Of a stretch of 64,000 nucleotides of DNA, positions 16,016 through 28,597 are shown piece by piece. The position numbers and the translations under genes are program-made. The DNA is from Chromohalobacter moromii (GTDB lineage Bacteria > Pseudomonadota > Gammaproteobacteria > Pseudomonadales > Halomonadaceae), in NCBI RefSeq assembly GCF_023091865.1, contig NZ_JAHXDI010000003.1, positions 124,001 through 188,000 on the forward strand. Reading direction: 5' to 3'. The notes beneath the pieces are model-generated. The model did no database searches. It was not told where the DNA came from and worked only from the letters and a program-made list of their open reading frames with translations. The first letter of the stretch is position 1. Every line of letters begins with the position of its first letter.

Positions 16016-16897
16016 CTAGGTCCTGGCCGCCGGGGCTGGAGAAACCAGTCCCTCGGTGAGCATAGTGCCTTCCAGGGAACGCAGCGCAGCATCCAGCGTC
16101 TCGCCCGCCGACGCTTCGACCTTGAGGCTGAACAGCGCGTCGGCGCGCGTGCGCCCCATGTTGATGCAGGCCATCGGCTTGCCCGATTCCGCCGCTCGAC
16201 GCGCAAAGCGATAGCCCGAATACACCATCAGCGACGAGCCCACCACCAGCATCGCATCGGCGCGTTCAAGCGCAGCGAATGCCGCGTCCACGCGGGAGCG
16301 TGGCACGCTGTCGCCGAAGAACACTACATCGGGCTTGAAGATACCGTCCCCGCAACGTGCGCATGAAAGCAGCGAGAAATCGCCGAAGTCGTCATGCGCC
16401 AAGTCGGCATCGCCATCTGGCCCGACGCTTGCCTCCAGGCCCGTCCATTGGGGATTGAGACGCGCCAAGGCGGCGTGCACGGCATGGCGCATCTGGGTCG
16501 CCCCACAGTGCATGCAACGCACCACGTCGGCCTGACCATGCAGGTCGATCACGCGCCGCGACCCGGCACGCTGGTGGAGTCCGTCGACATTCTGCGTGAC
16601 CAGTTGCTCGATGCGTCCGGCACGCTCCAGCGCGGCGAGCGCACGATGCGCGCGTCCAGGCCGCGCCTCGGAGAGCGCCTGGAACCCTACCAGGCTACGC
16701 GCCCAGTAACGGCGACGCGCGGTATCGCTGTGCATGAACGTTTGATGCGTCATCGGCGGCGAGCGTTTCCAAGCGCCATGCTCATCACGATAATCGGGGA
16801 TGCCGCTATCGGTACTCATCCCGGCACCAGTGAGCACGAACAACCGCGAATGACGGGAAAGAAAGGTCGCCAATGACGACGCTGAGGAATCGAACAT
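16016..16897 (-). CDS. NAD-dependent protein deacylase, sirtuin family (class II-like)
   Basis: A 293-residue Sir2 enzyme. NAD-binding GAGMSTDSGIPDYRDEHGAW is at residues about 25-45, TQNVDGLHQRAG and the catalytic histidine in DLHGQAD follow, the zinc site is CMHC...CARC, and VVGSSLMVYSG and CINMG are near the end. The GIPDYR variant resembles SIRT4/class II sirtuins. The longer frame starts at 16978, but GGGAG seven bases before ATG 16897 fixes the shorter start. It would remove acyl groups from lysines, coupling protein acylation to NAD. It is convergent with the YbaY gene. Confidence 0.9.
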   Translation of the reverse strand: MFDSSASSLATFLSRHSRLFVLTGAGMSTDSGIPDYRDEHGAWKRSPPMTHQTFMHSDTARRRYWARSLVGFQALSEARPGRAHRALAALERAGRIEQLVTQNVDGLHQRAGSRRVIDLHGQADVVRCMHCGATQMRHAVHAALARLNPQWTGLEASVGPDGDADLAHDDFGDFSLLSCARCGDGIFKPDVVFFGDSVPRSRVDAAFAALERADAMLVVGSSLMVYSGYRFARRAAESGKPMACINMGRTRADALFSLKVEASAGETLDAALRSLEGTMLTEGLVSPAPAART

Positions 16898-17045
16898 CGT
16901 GATCTCCCGGGAAAGCCGATGTTCACATGATACAACCGGCGTCCCGCGTCGCGACAAGCGCCCATCGCTCGTCGGCATCGCCGATCTCCGACAAGCTAGC
17001 TAGAATGGGCGTTCATGTAACACGTTCTCGACCAGGATGACCGTG

Positions 17046-17963
17046 ATGGCTTGGCTGGAATACGTACTGCCGATCATTTTTCTCGCCCCGCTCGGCGCCA
17101 CCGCGCTCGTAGTGCTGGCGCTACGCCACCTGGAAGACGGCGCGCTCGTATCACCCTATGACGGGCGCACACTGCGCGAACCCGCACAGTCGCTACGCGA
17201 CCGACTCGACCGCGCTTATGCTGCGCTCTTCCTGGATGGCGCACTGGGGCCCATCATCACCCTGGCGCCGCTGGTCTATGGCATGGGGCGCATGCTGTTC
17301 GCCAACCGGCACAGCTGGCTGGAATGGGCGCTTTACGGGCTTTTGACCACCTTGCTGGCGTTAGTGCTGTGCTTTCGGTTGATTCGCGACGTGCAGCGTA
17401 TCCGCCGCCTCAAGCTGGGTCTGGCCTGCGAGCTAGCCGTGGGCCAGGAGCTGGAACGTCTGATCCGTCCGGAGGCGCACCCCTATTTCGTGTTTCATGA
17501 TGTGCCCTCCGACAGCTTTGCCATCGACCATGTCGTGGTCACCCCACATGGGGTCTTCGTGGTCGAGGTCAGTGCCCGGACCCCACCGCTGGACGTCATG
17601 GGCGAGCCCCGCACTCAGGTAACGGTGGCCGGGCAGCGCCTGCGCTTCCCGGGCTGGCGCGAACGGCAGTCCCTGGCACACACACGGATGGCCGCGAGTT
17701 GGTGCCGTCAATGGCTGACGCGCCACTCCCTGGGCGATATCGCCGTGCAAGGTGTTCTGGTCCTACCCGGCTGGGAGATAAAGATCGAGAAAGCCCCCAA
17801 CGGGCTGATGGTCGTCAACGGCGAAGGGCTCGCCGCCCTGCTCAATGGTACTCCGCTCAAGCCCATGAACGACGACGCGCACCAACGCGTTGTTCAGGCA
17901 CTCGATCAGCGCGTCAAGCGCGACGGACCTCGCGGCACATCCTCTCGAGGCACTACCTCTTGA
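17046..17963 (+). CDS. NERD domain membrane protein
   Basis: A 305-residue protein with an N-terminal membrane helix, two more hydrophobic segments near residues 75-120, and a NERD (nuclease-related) domain at about 135-235 (VGQELERLI, FAIDHVVVTPHGVFVVEVS). In typical NERD domains a lysine follows the last acidic residue (EVK); here the motif reads EVS, so nuclease activity is doubtful. ATG 17037 is an alternative start; AGGA at 17034-17037 is better spaced for ATG 17046. It is divergent from the sirtuin gene. Its role is unknown. Confidence 0.75.
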   Translation: MAWLEYVLPIIFLAPLGATALVVLALRHLEDGALVSPYDGRTLREPAQSLRDRLDRAYAALFLDGALGPIITLAPLVYGMGRMLFANRHSWLEWALYGLLTTLLALVLCFRLIRDVQRIRRLKLGLACELAVGQELERLIRPEAHPYFVFHDVPSDSFAIDHVVVTPHGVFVVEVSARTPPLDVMGEPRTQVTVAGQRLRFPGWRERQSLAHTRMAASWCRQWLTRHSLGDIAVQGVLVLPGWEIKIEKAPNGLMVVNGEGLAALLNGTPLKPMNDDAHQRVVQALDQRVKRDGPRGTSSRGTTS

Positions 17964-20048
<2,085 letters not shown>

Positions 20049-20106
20049 TCGCTCGGCGGTCACCAAAGCGACCGCTGACACGCTAGTAAGCTGTATCGAT
20101 CCTTCG

Positions 20107-20137
20107 GGCCCCGCCGCGTGAGCGTCGGGGCCGCTTT
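20107..20137 (+). terminator. Intrinsic terminator between lamB and malM
   Basis: GGCCCCG at 20107-20113 pairs with CGGGGCC at 20126-20132, followed by GCTTTT. It sits in the 109-bp gap and would lower malM expression relative to lamB. Confidence 0.75.
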
Positions 20138-20157
20138 TGCATTCGGGAGTTCATTGC

Positions 20158-21078
20158 ATGCCACAACGCCATATCGCCATCCTACTCTCGGGACTGGCCC
20201 TGACCAGCCTGGCGGGCTGCGCCTCGTTGGTTCCCCACGGCGACACCGCCGTGACGCCGGCCAAGCAAAGCCAACGAGCACTCGCCCAAGCCACGGACTG
20301 CTGCGACACGCTCGCCGCCTTGCCTTATCAGTCCTTGGCGGTCGGTGAGTCACAGTCGTTAACGCTCGACACACAAGCCCCGATGCACCGTTTCGAGGAC
20401 GGGGCCAGCTACTTCCAGGCGTTCGAGTTACCGCGCACGCGCGAGCCGCTGACGTTCAAACTCACCAGCACCATCGCCAAGGATCAGGTCTTCGCGCCCA
20501 CGGTGCTGATCCTCGATGAGGATTTTCAGCCCACGCAGCGCGTCACCAGCGATAAATTCGACTACCTCAGCCCCAATGGTTTCGCCGGGGCGCGTTTGGG
20601 CGCCACCTTCGACATCACCCCCGGCCCCAATGCCGCCTACATGGTGATCTACAGCAACGAGACCGCGCGCCAAGGCACGACGCAGTATGAAAGCGCGGAA
20701 AAAGTCTATGCCCGCGTGCGCGGTCTCGCGCTTCCCCCAGGCCCCGACCCCATCGCCGAGCACAGCGCCACCGGCAACGTTACCCTGGAAAGCGAATCCC
20801 GCGAGACCGGCGGTGGCCTGCTAACGCCGATTCTCGGCACGCGCTCGCATGCCGACAGTGTGACGGAGACACGCAGTGCGACTGCACGCGACGAGCAGGC
20901 ATCCCCGTCAAGCGCTGGCGCCTCCACGCCTGACTTCGATTACCGGCGGATGATCAACGCTGCTCTCAAGGCCGACGACATCGAGCTGGCCATGCAACTG
21001 GCCGAACGCGCCGAACGCGAAGGCCACAGCGGCACCCGTGCCTGGTTGGCCGAACGCCTGCGCAGCGTCTCGCCGTAA
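20158..21078 (+). CDS. malM: Maltose operon periplasmic protein MalM-like lipoprotein
   Basis: A 306-residue protein. The lipobox LTSLAGC marks it as a lipoprotein. The first domain (CCDTLAALPYQSL...RFEDGASYFQAFELP) is the MalM family signature. The C-terminal part is low-complexity, then helical (AALKADDIELAMQLAERAE). GGGAG at 20145-20149 supports ATG 20158 over the longer frame. MalM's function is unknown, although it accompanies lamB in enteric maltose operons. Confidence 0.85.
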   Translation: MPQRHIAILLSGLALTSLAGCASLVPHGDTAVTPAKQSQRALAQATDCCDTLAALPYQSLAVGESQSLTLDTQAPMHRFEDGASYFQAFELPRTREPLTFKLTSTIAKDQVFAPTVLILDEDFQPTQRVTSDKFDYLSPNGFAGARLGATFDITPGPNAAYMVIYSNETARQGTTQYESAEKVYARVRGLALPPGPDPIAEHSATGNVTLESESRETGGGLLTPILGTRSHADSVTETRSATARDEQASPSSAGASTPDFDYRRMINAALKADDIELAMQLAERAEREGHSGTRAWLAERLRSVSP

Positions 21079-21109
21079 CCCCGCGCCTGCGCGGCGAGTA
21101 GCGAGCGCG

Positions 21110-22447
21110 TCACTCGCCGCGCAGGCGACCGCCCATCTCCTGCGCCAGATCGACGGCGTAGTGGTCGGTCATGCCACCGATGAAATCGAGCATGCGCCGA
21201 TAGCTGGCATAGAGCGACCATGAGGGCTTGGGCGTGTTCTCGCCGATCAACGCCAGCACGCGCTGGTGCTTGAAGGAAGACTCGCCGCTGTGGTGAAGCT
21301 CATACGCCGCGCCGATGAAAGCTTCGAGAAGAATGCCCAGCGTCGTGTAGGCACCGATCTCCAGCTTGGCCTTGCGCTCGTTCTGGAAGATACGTTCGCG
21401 GGCGATCTGCTTGGCCGTGCCTACTCCCCAGCCCAGATCGGGATGACACAGTTCGAGCAGGTCGCCATTCAGGGTGCCGTTCAGCAGCGCACTCTCATGT
21501 TGCACGAATACTGCCGCGACATCGTTCACCGCACGTTCCATCGCCGCGCCGCGCAAGGCCGCAATACGTCGACGCTGGGACACGCCCCGGGCACGCATGT
21601 CGTCATAGCCCGATGGCGTCCCCCCGGCGATCTGGATGAGCACCTCGGCGACTTCGTCGTAGCGCAGAATGCCCATCTCCAGGCCGTCCTCGAGATCCAG
21701 CAGCGCATAGCAGATATCGTCGGCGGCCTCGACGAGATACGCCAGCGGGTGCCGGCACCAGGCGGTTTCGCCATGCGGCAACAAGCCCAGACGCTCGGCC
21801 ACCTCGCCCAATTGCTCGCGCTCCGACTGGTAACAACCGAACTTGCCGGCCCGCGAGGCACGCTCCACCGTCCACGGGTACTTGAGCATCGTGCCAAGCG
21901 TGGCAGCGGTCAGACGCATGCCGCCATTGAACTGGTTGTATTCGATCTGCGTGACGATGCGAAACCCTTGAGCGTTGCCTTCGTAGGTCAGCAGGTCCTC
22001 TCGCTCGGCCGGTGACAGATCGGCCAACAGCCCACTGCCCTCCGCCTCGGCGCGCTTGAACCAGTCGCGAATGGCATATTCGCCGGCATGCCCGAACGGC
22101 GGATTGCCGATGTCGTGCCCCAGGCAAGCCGCCTGCACGATGACCCCCAAGTCGGCCGGCGTGATCCAATCCGGCAGTCGCTCACGCAACTCCTCGCCGA
22201 CGATCATGCCCAGCGAACGCCCCACGCAGCCCACTTCCAGAGAATGCGTCAAGCGGGTGTGGATATGATCGTTGTCGGTCAGCGGGTGGACCTGCGTCTT
22301 GCGCCCCAAACGCCGAAACGAGCCGGCGAAGACAATCCGGTCGTGATCCTTATGGAACGGACTGCGCCCGATTTCATCGCGCGAGCCTCCGTGCTTGTCA
22401 TTGAGGCGGGTAGGGTCAAGCAGACGCTCCCATTGCATGGCGCTCAT
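21110..22447 (-). CDS. dgt: Deoxyguanosinetriphosphate triphosphohydrolase-like protein (type 2)
   Basis: A 445-residue HD-domain enzyme expected to hydrolyse dNTPs to deoxynucleosides plus tripolyphosphate. Metal-site motifs are visible: HTRLTHSLEVGCVGR (first H), CLGHDIGNPPFGHAGE (HD) and a later AADDICYALLDLEDG. The N-terminal SPFHKDHDRIVFAGSFRRL is characteristic. GGAGAG precedes the ATG. Bacterial dGTPases maintain dNTP pools, and some restrict phage; here it appears to be a housekeeping gene, next to an oxaloacetate decarboxylase on the same strand. Confidence 0.92.
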   Translation of the reverse strand: MSAMQWERLLDPTRLNDKHGGSRDEIGRSPFHKDHDRIVFAGSFRRLGRKTQVHPLTDNDHIHTRLTHSLEVGCVGRSLGMIVGEELRERLPDWITPADLGVIVQAACLGHDIGNPPFGHAGEYAIRDWFKRAEAEGSGLLADLSPAEREDLLTYEGNAQGFRIVTQIEYNQFNGGMRLTAATLGTMLKYPWTVERASRAGKFGCYQSEREQLGEVAERLGLLPHGETAWCRHPLAYLVEAADDICYALLDLEDGLEMGILRYDEVAEVLIQIAGGTPSGYDDMRARGVSQRRRIAALRGAAMERAVNDVAAVFVQHESALLNGTLNGDLLELCHPDLGWGVGTAKQIARERIFQNERKAKLEIGAYTTLGILLEAFIGAAYELHHSGESSFKHQRVLALIGENTPKPSWSLYASYRRMLDFIGGMTDHYAVDLAQEMGGRLRGE

Positions 22448-22469
22448 CGCACTCTCCGGTTGTCGAGGC

Positions 22470-23333
22470 CTACTCTTTCACATCCATATAATCGCGCGCC
22501 CAGGCACGATACTCGTCCAGCGTAGAGTAACGTGTGGACAACTGCGACGCGCTCAATTCGCTAGCAGCGATATCGCGCTGCTCGCGCAGGCAATCGTAGG
22601 TCGCCTTGATGGCAGCGAAGTAGGCCGCATGGCCATTGACCACCACGCGCACGCCGAGCGCGGCCAGGCGCTCGCGATCACGCAGCTCGGGATTGCCGTA
22701 GGTGACCAACATCAGCGGAATGTCCAGCGGCGCGGCCAGGCGCTCGAGGTGGTCGAAGTCACGCACGCCCACCAGGCAGATGGCATCCACGCCCGCCGCC
22801 TGATAAGCACACACGCGCTCGACGGCAGCCTCATCGTCGAGCTGACCGGCGTTGGTGCGCGCGATGATCGCCATCGCCGGGTCGATGCGTGCCTCAAGCG
22901 CCGCACGCATCTTGCCCACGCCTTCGTCGAGGGGGATGAGATCGGTGGACTTATGCCCATACTGCGCCGGCAGCAGGGTATCCTCGATGGTCAGCGCCGC
23001 CACACCGGCACGCTCGAGCTCGGTAATGGTCCGCATGACATTGAGCGCGTTGCCATAGCCGTGGTCGGCATCGGCGATCACCGGCAGGCGCGTCACTCGA
23101 CCGATGCGGGTCGCCTGCTCGACGAACTCGCTCAAGGTGATCAGGGCGAAATCGGGAGCCGCCAGCACCTGAAGCGAGGCCACCGAGCCCCCCAGAATCC
23201 CCACTTCGAAGCCCAGATCGGCGGCGATGCGCGCCGACATCGGGTCGAACACCGAGGCAGTGAAGTAACACTCAGAGGACGCCAGCAAGGCGCGAAAGTC
23301 ATTGCGCAGGTCATGTTGCGAGGGGGTTGCCAC
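22470..23333 (-). CDS. Oxaloacetate decarboxylase, PEP mutase/isocitrate lyase superfamily (PA4872 type)
   Basis: A 287-residue TIM-barrel enzyme. It has the superfamily metal site [11 protein letters not shown] (about 88-98) and [11 protein letters not shown]. Residue His235 (VNGHAAY) replaces the usual side chain, the same substitution and number that mark Pseudomonas PA4872, a characterised oxaloacetate decarboxylase of the same length. The start is GTG with AGGAG upstream. It lies 22 bases before the dGTPase gene, so the two are probably co-transcribed. 2-methylisocitrate lyase or phosphonopyruvate hydrolase are less likely because they lack this histidine. Confidence 0.87.
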   Translation of the reverse strand: MATPSQHDLRNDFRALLASSECYFTASVFDPMSARIAADLGFEVGILGGSVASLQVLAAPDFALITLSEFVEQATRIGRVTRLPVIADADHGYGNALNVMRTITELERAGVAALTIEDTLLPAQYGHKSTDLIPLDEGVGKMRAALEARIDPAMAIIARTNAGQLDDEAAVERVCAYQAAGVDAICLVGVRDFDHLERLAAPLDIPLMLVTYGNPELRDRERLAALGVRVVVNGHAAYFAAIKATYDCLREQRDIAASELSASQLSTRYSTLDEYRAWARDYMDVKE

Positions 23334-23545
23334 TAAAAACTCCTGTTATCACGCAAGCACCGCGCGCCTGGCTGGCAAGCGGCGGCACCCGGGTTGGACA
23401 TGGCCAGACTGGCTGGCGGTGAACGACGACGCCTCCCGCTGACGATGACCTGTCAGAACCGACGGGAGGACTCGATTAGACCTTAGGGGGAGAAGGATAT
23501 TACGCCGCCTGCCAAGATGCACGGGGCTTGGCGACGGCGCGAGGA

Positions 23546-24379
23546 TCACATGATGGCTTGGCGCACCCGCGCCGAGACCCACTCGCTGACGAGTACCGTG
23601 GCCAGGATGACGAGCAGGATCGTCGCCACCTGCGGCCAGGCCAGCACGTTGATCGATGCCTGCAGCTTGAGACCGATGCCGCCCGCGCCGACCAGGCCGA
23701 GGATCGTGCTTTCCCGGATGTTGATGTCCCAGCGGAACAGCGCGATCGCCCAGAATGCCGGCATCACCTGGGGCACGATGGCATAGTCGAGGCGTTGCGC
23801 GGCGCTCGCGCCGGTGGCGCTGATCGCCTCGACCTGACGTGCATCGGTCTCCTCGATGGCCTCGTAGAGCAATTTACCGACGAAGCCGATGGAACGCAGC
23901 GCAATCGCCACCACGCCGGCGAGCAGCCCCGGCCCGAGAATCGCGACCAGCAGCAGCGCCCAGATCAAGGAGTTGATCGAGCGCGAGGTAACGATCACCA
24001 ACAGCGCCACCGGCCGGATCCATACCCGCGACGGCGTGGTATTGCGTGCGGCGAGAAACGCCACCGGCACCGCCATGATCACGCCCCCCAAGGTGCCCAA
24101 GGTGGCGATGTTGAGCGTATCCCACAGCGGCGCCATCAACTCGGGCAGATACGCCATGCTCGGCGGCCACATCCGACTACCGAGGTCGGCGGCCTGGCCC
24201 GGTGCATCGGCCACGAACACCCACATCGTGTCGGCATTCATCACCTGCCAGCAGTAGACGAACAACGCCACCAGTGCCAGCCAGCCGAACCACAAGGCGA
24301 GCCGCGCCCGTGGCGTGCGAAAGGTCCACACATCGGCGTAGGTGGTAGGCGCGTCGGGGGGCACAAGGGTCGGCTTCAT
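23546..24379 (-). CDS. phnE: Phosphonate/phosphite-type ABC transporter permease (second PhnE)
   Basis: A 277-residue inner-membrane permease with about six helices and the coupling loop EAISATGASAAQRLDYAIVPQVMPAF, typical of PhnE. Its start overlaps the stop of the first phnE by four bases (ATGA), showing coupling. It is the last gene of the phnDCEE operon. Imported ligands in this family are phosphonates, phosphite or phosphate. No C-P lyase or phosphonatase genes are in the window. Confidence 0.88.
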   Translation of the reverse strand: MKPTLVPPDAPTTYADVWTFRTPRARLALWFGWLALVALFVYCWQVMNADTMWVFVADAPGQAADLGSRMWPPSMAYLPELMAPLWDTLNIATLGTLGGVIMAVPVAFLAARNTTPSRVWIRPVALLVIVTSRSINSLIWALLLVAILGPGLLAGVVAIALRSIGFVGKLLYEAIEETDARQVEAISATGASAAQRLDYAIVPQVMPAFWAIALFRWDINIRESTILGLVGAGGIGLKLQASINVLAWPQVATILLVILATVLVSEWVSARVRQAIM

Positions 24380-25185
24380 TGCAGGAATCTTCTCAGGTAG
24401 CTGGAGCCGTATTCCGCCAGCATGACGATGACGATGACGATCAGCAGGATGGCACCGGCGCTATCGTATTCGTAGCGGTCGATGGCGGTGTTGAGCGTGG
24501 CACCGATGCCCCCGGCGCCGACGATGCCGATCACCGCGCTCTCGCGGAAGTTGATGTCCAAACGGTACAACGACAAGCCGATCAAGCGCGGCATCACCTG
24601 GGGCTGAATGGCATAGTGCAGCACCTGCCACCAGCCGGCACCGGTGGCACGAATCGCCTCGACCTGGCGTGGGTCGATCTCCTCGATGTCGTCGGCCAGC
24701 AGCTTGGCGATGAACCCGATCGATGCGAACGACAGCGTCACGAACCCCGCCAGCGGGCCGAAACCGAACATCGCCACCAGGAAGATCGCGATAATGATCT
24801 CCTGCAGCGAGCGGCTGACGGCAATGATCGTGCGACATATCCCATATACCGGCGCCGGCACCAGGTTACGCGCCCCGCCGATACCGATGGGGACCGAGAT
24901 CAAGACCCCCACCACCGTCGCGGTAAGCGTCATGGTCAGGCTTTCGATCAGCCCTTGACGGATATCGCTCCAGCGGCTGGTAAAGTCGGGCTGCAAGAAG
25001 CCCTCCACGAAGCGTTGCCCGCGTGCCAGGCCTTCCACCACCCGAGACCACTCGATGTCCAACGAGCCCATCGCCAGCACTAGATAAGCGAGCACCGCGC
25101 CCTGTACGACGAATCGCCAGCGCCGGTCGCGCAACATCCGCGGCGGGCGCCGCCAGCGCGTCGGATAGGTCGTCTCGAGGCTCAT
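24376..25185 (-). CDS. phnE: Phosphonate/phosphite-type ABC transporter permease (first PhnE)
   Basis: A 269-residue permease. It has hydrophobic helices and the ABC coupling loop [20 protein letters not shown], followed by [23 protein letters not shown], a PhnE hallmark. It overlaps both neighbours by four bases and probably pairs with the second PhnE as a heterodimer beneath the PhnC ATPase. Confidence 0.88.
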   Translation of the reverse strand: MSLETTYPTRWRRPPRMLRDRRWRFVVQGAVLAYLVLAMGSLDIEWSRVVEGLARGQRFVEGFLQPDFTSRWSDIRQGLIESLTMTLTATVVGVLISVPIGIGGARNLVPAPVYGICRTIIAVSRSLQEIIIAIFLVAMFGFGPLAGFVTLSFASIGFIAKLLADDIEEIDPRQVEAIRATGAGWWQVLHYAIQPQVMPRLIGLSLYRLDINFRESAVIGIVGAGGIGATLNTAIDRYEYDSAGAILLIVIVIVMLAEYGSSYLRRFLQ

Positions 25186-26003
25186 CGTGCGACCTCCGCC
25201 ACACGCCGCGTGGCGTCCGCCTCGGCCGCCTGGTCTTCTTCGTGCTCACGGCGCATCGCCGTCCAGTCCTCGGCACCGTAGATATCACCGAGTACCGCTT
25301 CATCGAGCGCCGCCGGTGTGCCGTCGAAGACAACCTCGCCCGCACGAAGGCCGACGATGCGATGCATGAACTGCTGGGCCAACGGCACGTCGTGAATATT
25401 GACGATGGCTGGCAAGTCGCGCTCGTCGCATACCTCGATGATCAAGCGCATGATCTGGCGGCTCGTCTTGGGGTCCAGGCTGGCGGTCGGTTCGTCGACT
25501 AACAACAGCGCGGGCTCCTGAGCCAAGGCCCGCGCGATACCCACCCGCTGGCGCTGGCCACCCGATAGCGCGTCGGCGCGTTTGTCGGCATGCTCGAGCA
25601 AGCCCACACGGTCGAGCAGGCGGTAGGCGTTCTCGATATCACGTCCCGGAAAGCGCCGCGTGAAGCTGCGCCAGAACGGCACATACCCTAGGCGCCCCGA
25701 TAGGACGTTTTCCATCACCGTGAGCCGCTCGACCAGCGCGTACTCCTGGAAGATCATGCCAATGCGCCGCCGTTGGCGACGTAATTCACTGCGCCCTACC
25801 TGAGCGAGATCGGTATCGCCGAGCAGGATACGGCCCGCACTGGGATCGACCAGGCGATTGATGCAACGAATCAGTGTCGACTTGCCGGCGCCTGAAGGCC
25901 CGATCAAGCCCATCACCTGACCGCGTGGCACCACGAAAGAGACATCCCGCAGCGCCGTGTCACCGGTGGCATACGTCTTGTAAAGTTGCTGGAGTTCTAG
26001 CAT
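25182..26003 (-). CDS. phnC: Phosphonate ABC transporter ATP-binding protein
   Basis: A 273-residue ATPase: Walker [14 protein letters not shown]-loop [12 protein letters not shown], signature [15 protein letters not shown], Walker [13 protein letters not shown] and switch histidine region VNIHDV. The PhnC-specific segment [15 protein letters not shown] is present. It overlaps the downstream permease by four bases and follows the binding-protein gene by 64 bases. Confidence 0.92.
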   Translation of the reverse strand: MLELQQLYKTYATGDTALRDVSFVVPRGQVMGLIGPSGAGKSTLIRCINRLVDPSAGRILLGDTDLAQVGRSELRRQRRRIGMIFQEYALVERLTVMENVLSGRLGYVPFWRSFTRRFPGRDIENAYRLLDRVGLLEHADKRADALSGGQRQRVGIARALAQEPALLLVDEPTASLDPKTSRQIMRLIIEVCDERDLPAIVNIHDVPLAQQFMHRIVGLRAGEVVFDGTPAALDEAVLGDIYGAEDWTAMRREHEEDQAAEADATRRVAEVAR

Positions 26004-26067
26004 GTCACCCTCCCAGCACCATCGCGGCAGACGACGACATGCAAGACGCCGCCCGCCACCCGACGGC

Positions 26068-27039
26068 TCACGAGCACTGGTACTGCACGTCGTTTGCCGC
26101 GTCGATCTGCCGGATCACCGACCATTCTTTCTTGAAGGTGATAGGGATGAATTGAGATTCGCCGTTCTTGCCGAATTCCTCGGCCAGTGCGGAGCCCTCC
26201 CAGTCGAAGTCGAAGAAGGCTTCCTTGATCGCCTCCTGTAGCTCGGGCGCGAGGTCGTGGGCCACCCCGTACGCCGTGGTCGGGAAGGTATCCGATTGGT
26301 AGATGACCTCGATCTGATCCGCGTCGATCACGCCACGGTCGATCATGCGATCCTTGACCGAGTTGGCGATGGTGGCAACCTCGTAATCGTGATTGGCCAC
26401 GCCGAGAATCGAATTGTCGTGCTTGCCGGAAAACTCGACCTCGTAATCCTCGCCGGAGGTCATGCCGAACTCCGAGGCCATCAGCGCGGTAGGCGCCTTG
26501 TAGCCGGAATTGGACGTTTCTGAGGTATGGGTCAGGGTCTTGCCCTTGATGTCCTCGACCTCGTCGATGCCGGAGCCGGGATAGGTGATGATCTCCATCT
26601 CGTAGCCGAAGGAGCCATCATCGGCGGCCATCATGGCGAAGGGCCGAAAGCCCGCGCAGGCCACCGCAAGCGGATTGGAGCCAGTATTGAAGCCGGCGAC
26701 ATGCAAGCGTCCGGCGCGCATCGCTTCGATCTGAGCGGCGTTGGACTGCACCGGGAAGAACTTCACCTTCTTGCCGGTGACCTCCTCCATATGATCCAGG
26801 AAGCCAGACCACACATCCGCATACACGGCAGGATCCTCCACCGGCGTATAGGCGAAGACCAGCGTGTCTGGATCACGCCACTGGGATTCATCTTCTGGAA
26901 TGTCGGCGACGAGGTCGCCATCGGCATCGGTGTAGCGGTCGCTTAGCTGGAAGTCGGCCTGGGCGGTGGAAATACCCGCGAGGGTGGCAAAGGCAAACCC
27001 CAGAACGGGGCGAGACAGGGAAAGCGTCTGCGAGAACAT
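26068..27039 (-). CDS. phnD: Phosphate/phosphite/phosphonate ABC transporter substrate-binding protein
   Basis: A 323-residue periplasmic protein with a signal peptide ([17 protein letters not shown]). It has the PhnD-family pattern: [20 protein letters not shown], a [18 protein letters not shown] ligand region, the [18 protein letters not shown] anion-binding loop, and [12 protein letters not shown]. It heads the phnDCEE operon. A Pho-box-like direct repeat about 75 bases upstream suggests PhoB control. Whether the ligand is phosphonate, phosphite or phosphate cannot be told from sequence. Confidence 0.88.
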   Translation of the reverse strand: MFSQTLSLSRPVLGFAFATLAGISTAQADFQLSDRYTDADGDLVADIPEDESQWRDPDTLVFAYTPVEDPAVYADVWSGFLDHMEEVTGKKVKFFPVQSNAAQIEAMRAGRLHVAGFNTGSNPLAVACAGFRPFAMMAADDGSFGYEMEIITYPGSGIDEVEDIKGKTLTHTSETSNSGYKAPTALMASEFGMTSGEDYEVEFSGKHDNSILGVANHDYEVATIANSVKDRMIDRGVIDADQIEVIYQSDTFPTTAYGVAHDLAPELQEAIKEAFFDFDWEGSALAEEFGKNGESQFIPITFKKEWSVIRQIDAANDVQYQCS

Positions 27040-27114
27040 GCGTTGTCACCTGGTTGCGAACAATGAGTAATGCCCATTGTTCTGCCAAGCAGATGACAAT
27101 CCCGCGTCACGGCG

Positions 27115-27132
27115 ATGACGATGTAATGACGA
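27115..27132 (-). promoter_or_regulatory. Pho-box-like site upstream of phnD
   Basis: Read on the minus strand this is TCGTCAT-TACA-TCGTCAT: two identical 7-mers with a 4-base spacer. The geometry is that of a PhoB box and each 7-mer matches CTGTCAT at five positions. It lies about 75 bases upstream of phnD. Confidence 0.6.
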
Positions 27133-27172
27133 TAAGACGACAGCGCCCGACCCGAAGGCCGAGCGCCAACGC

Positions 27173-28582
<1,410 letters not shown>

Positions 28583-28597
28583 AGGGCCTCCCAAGCC

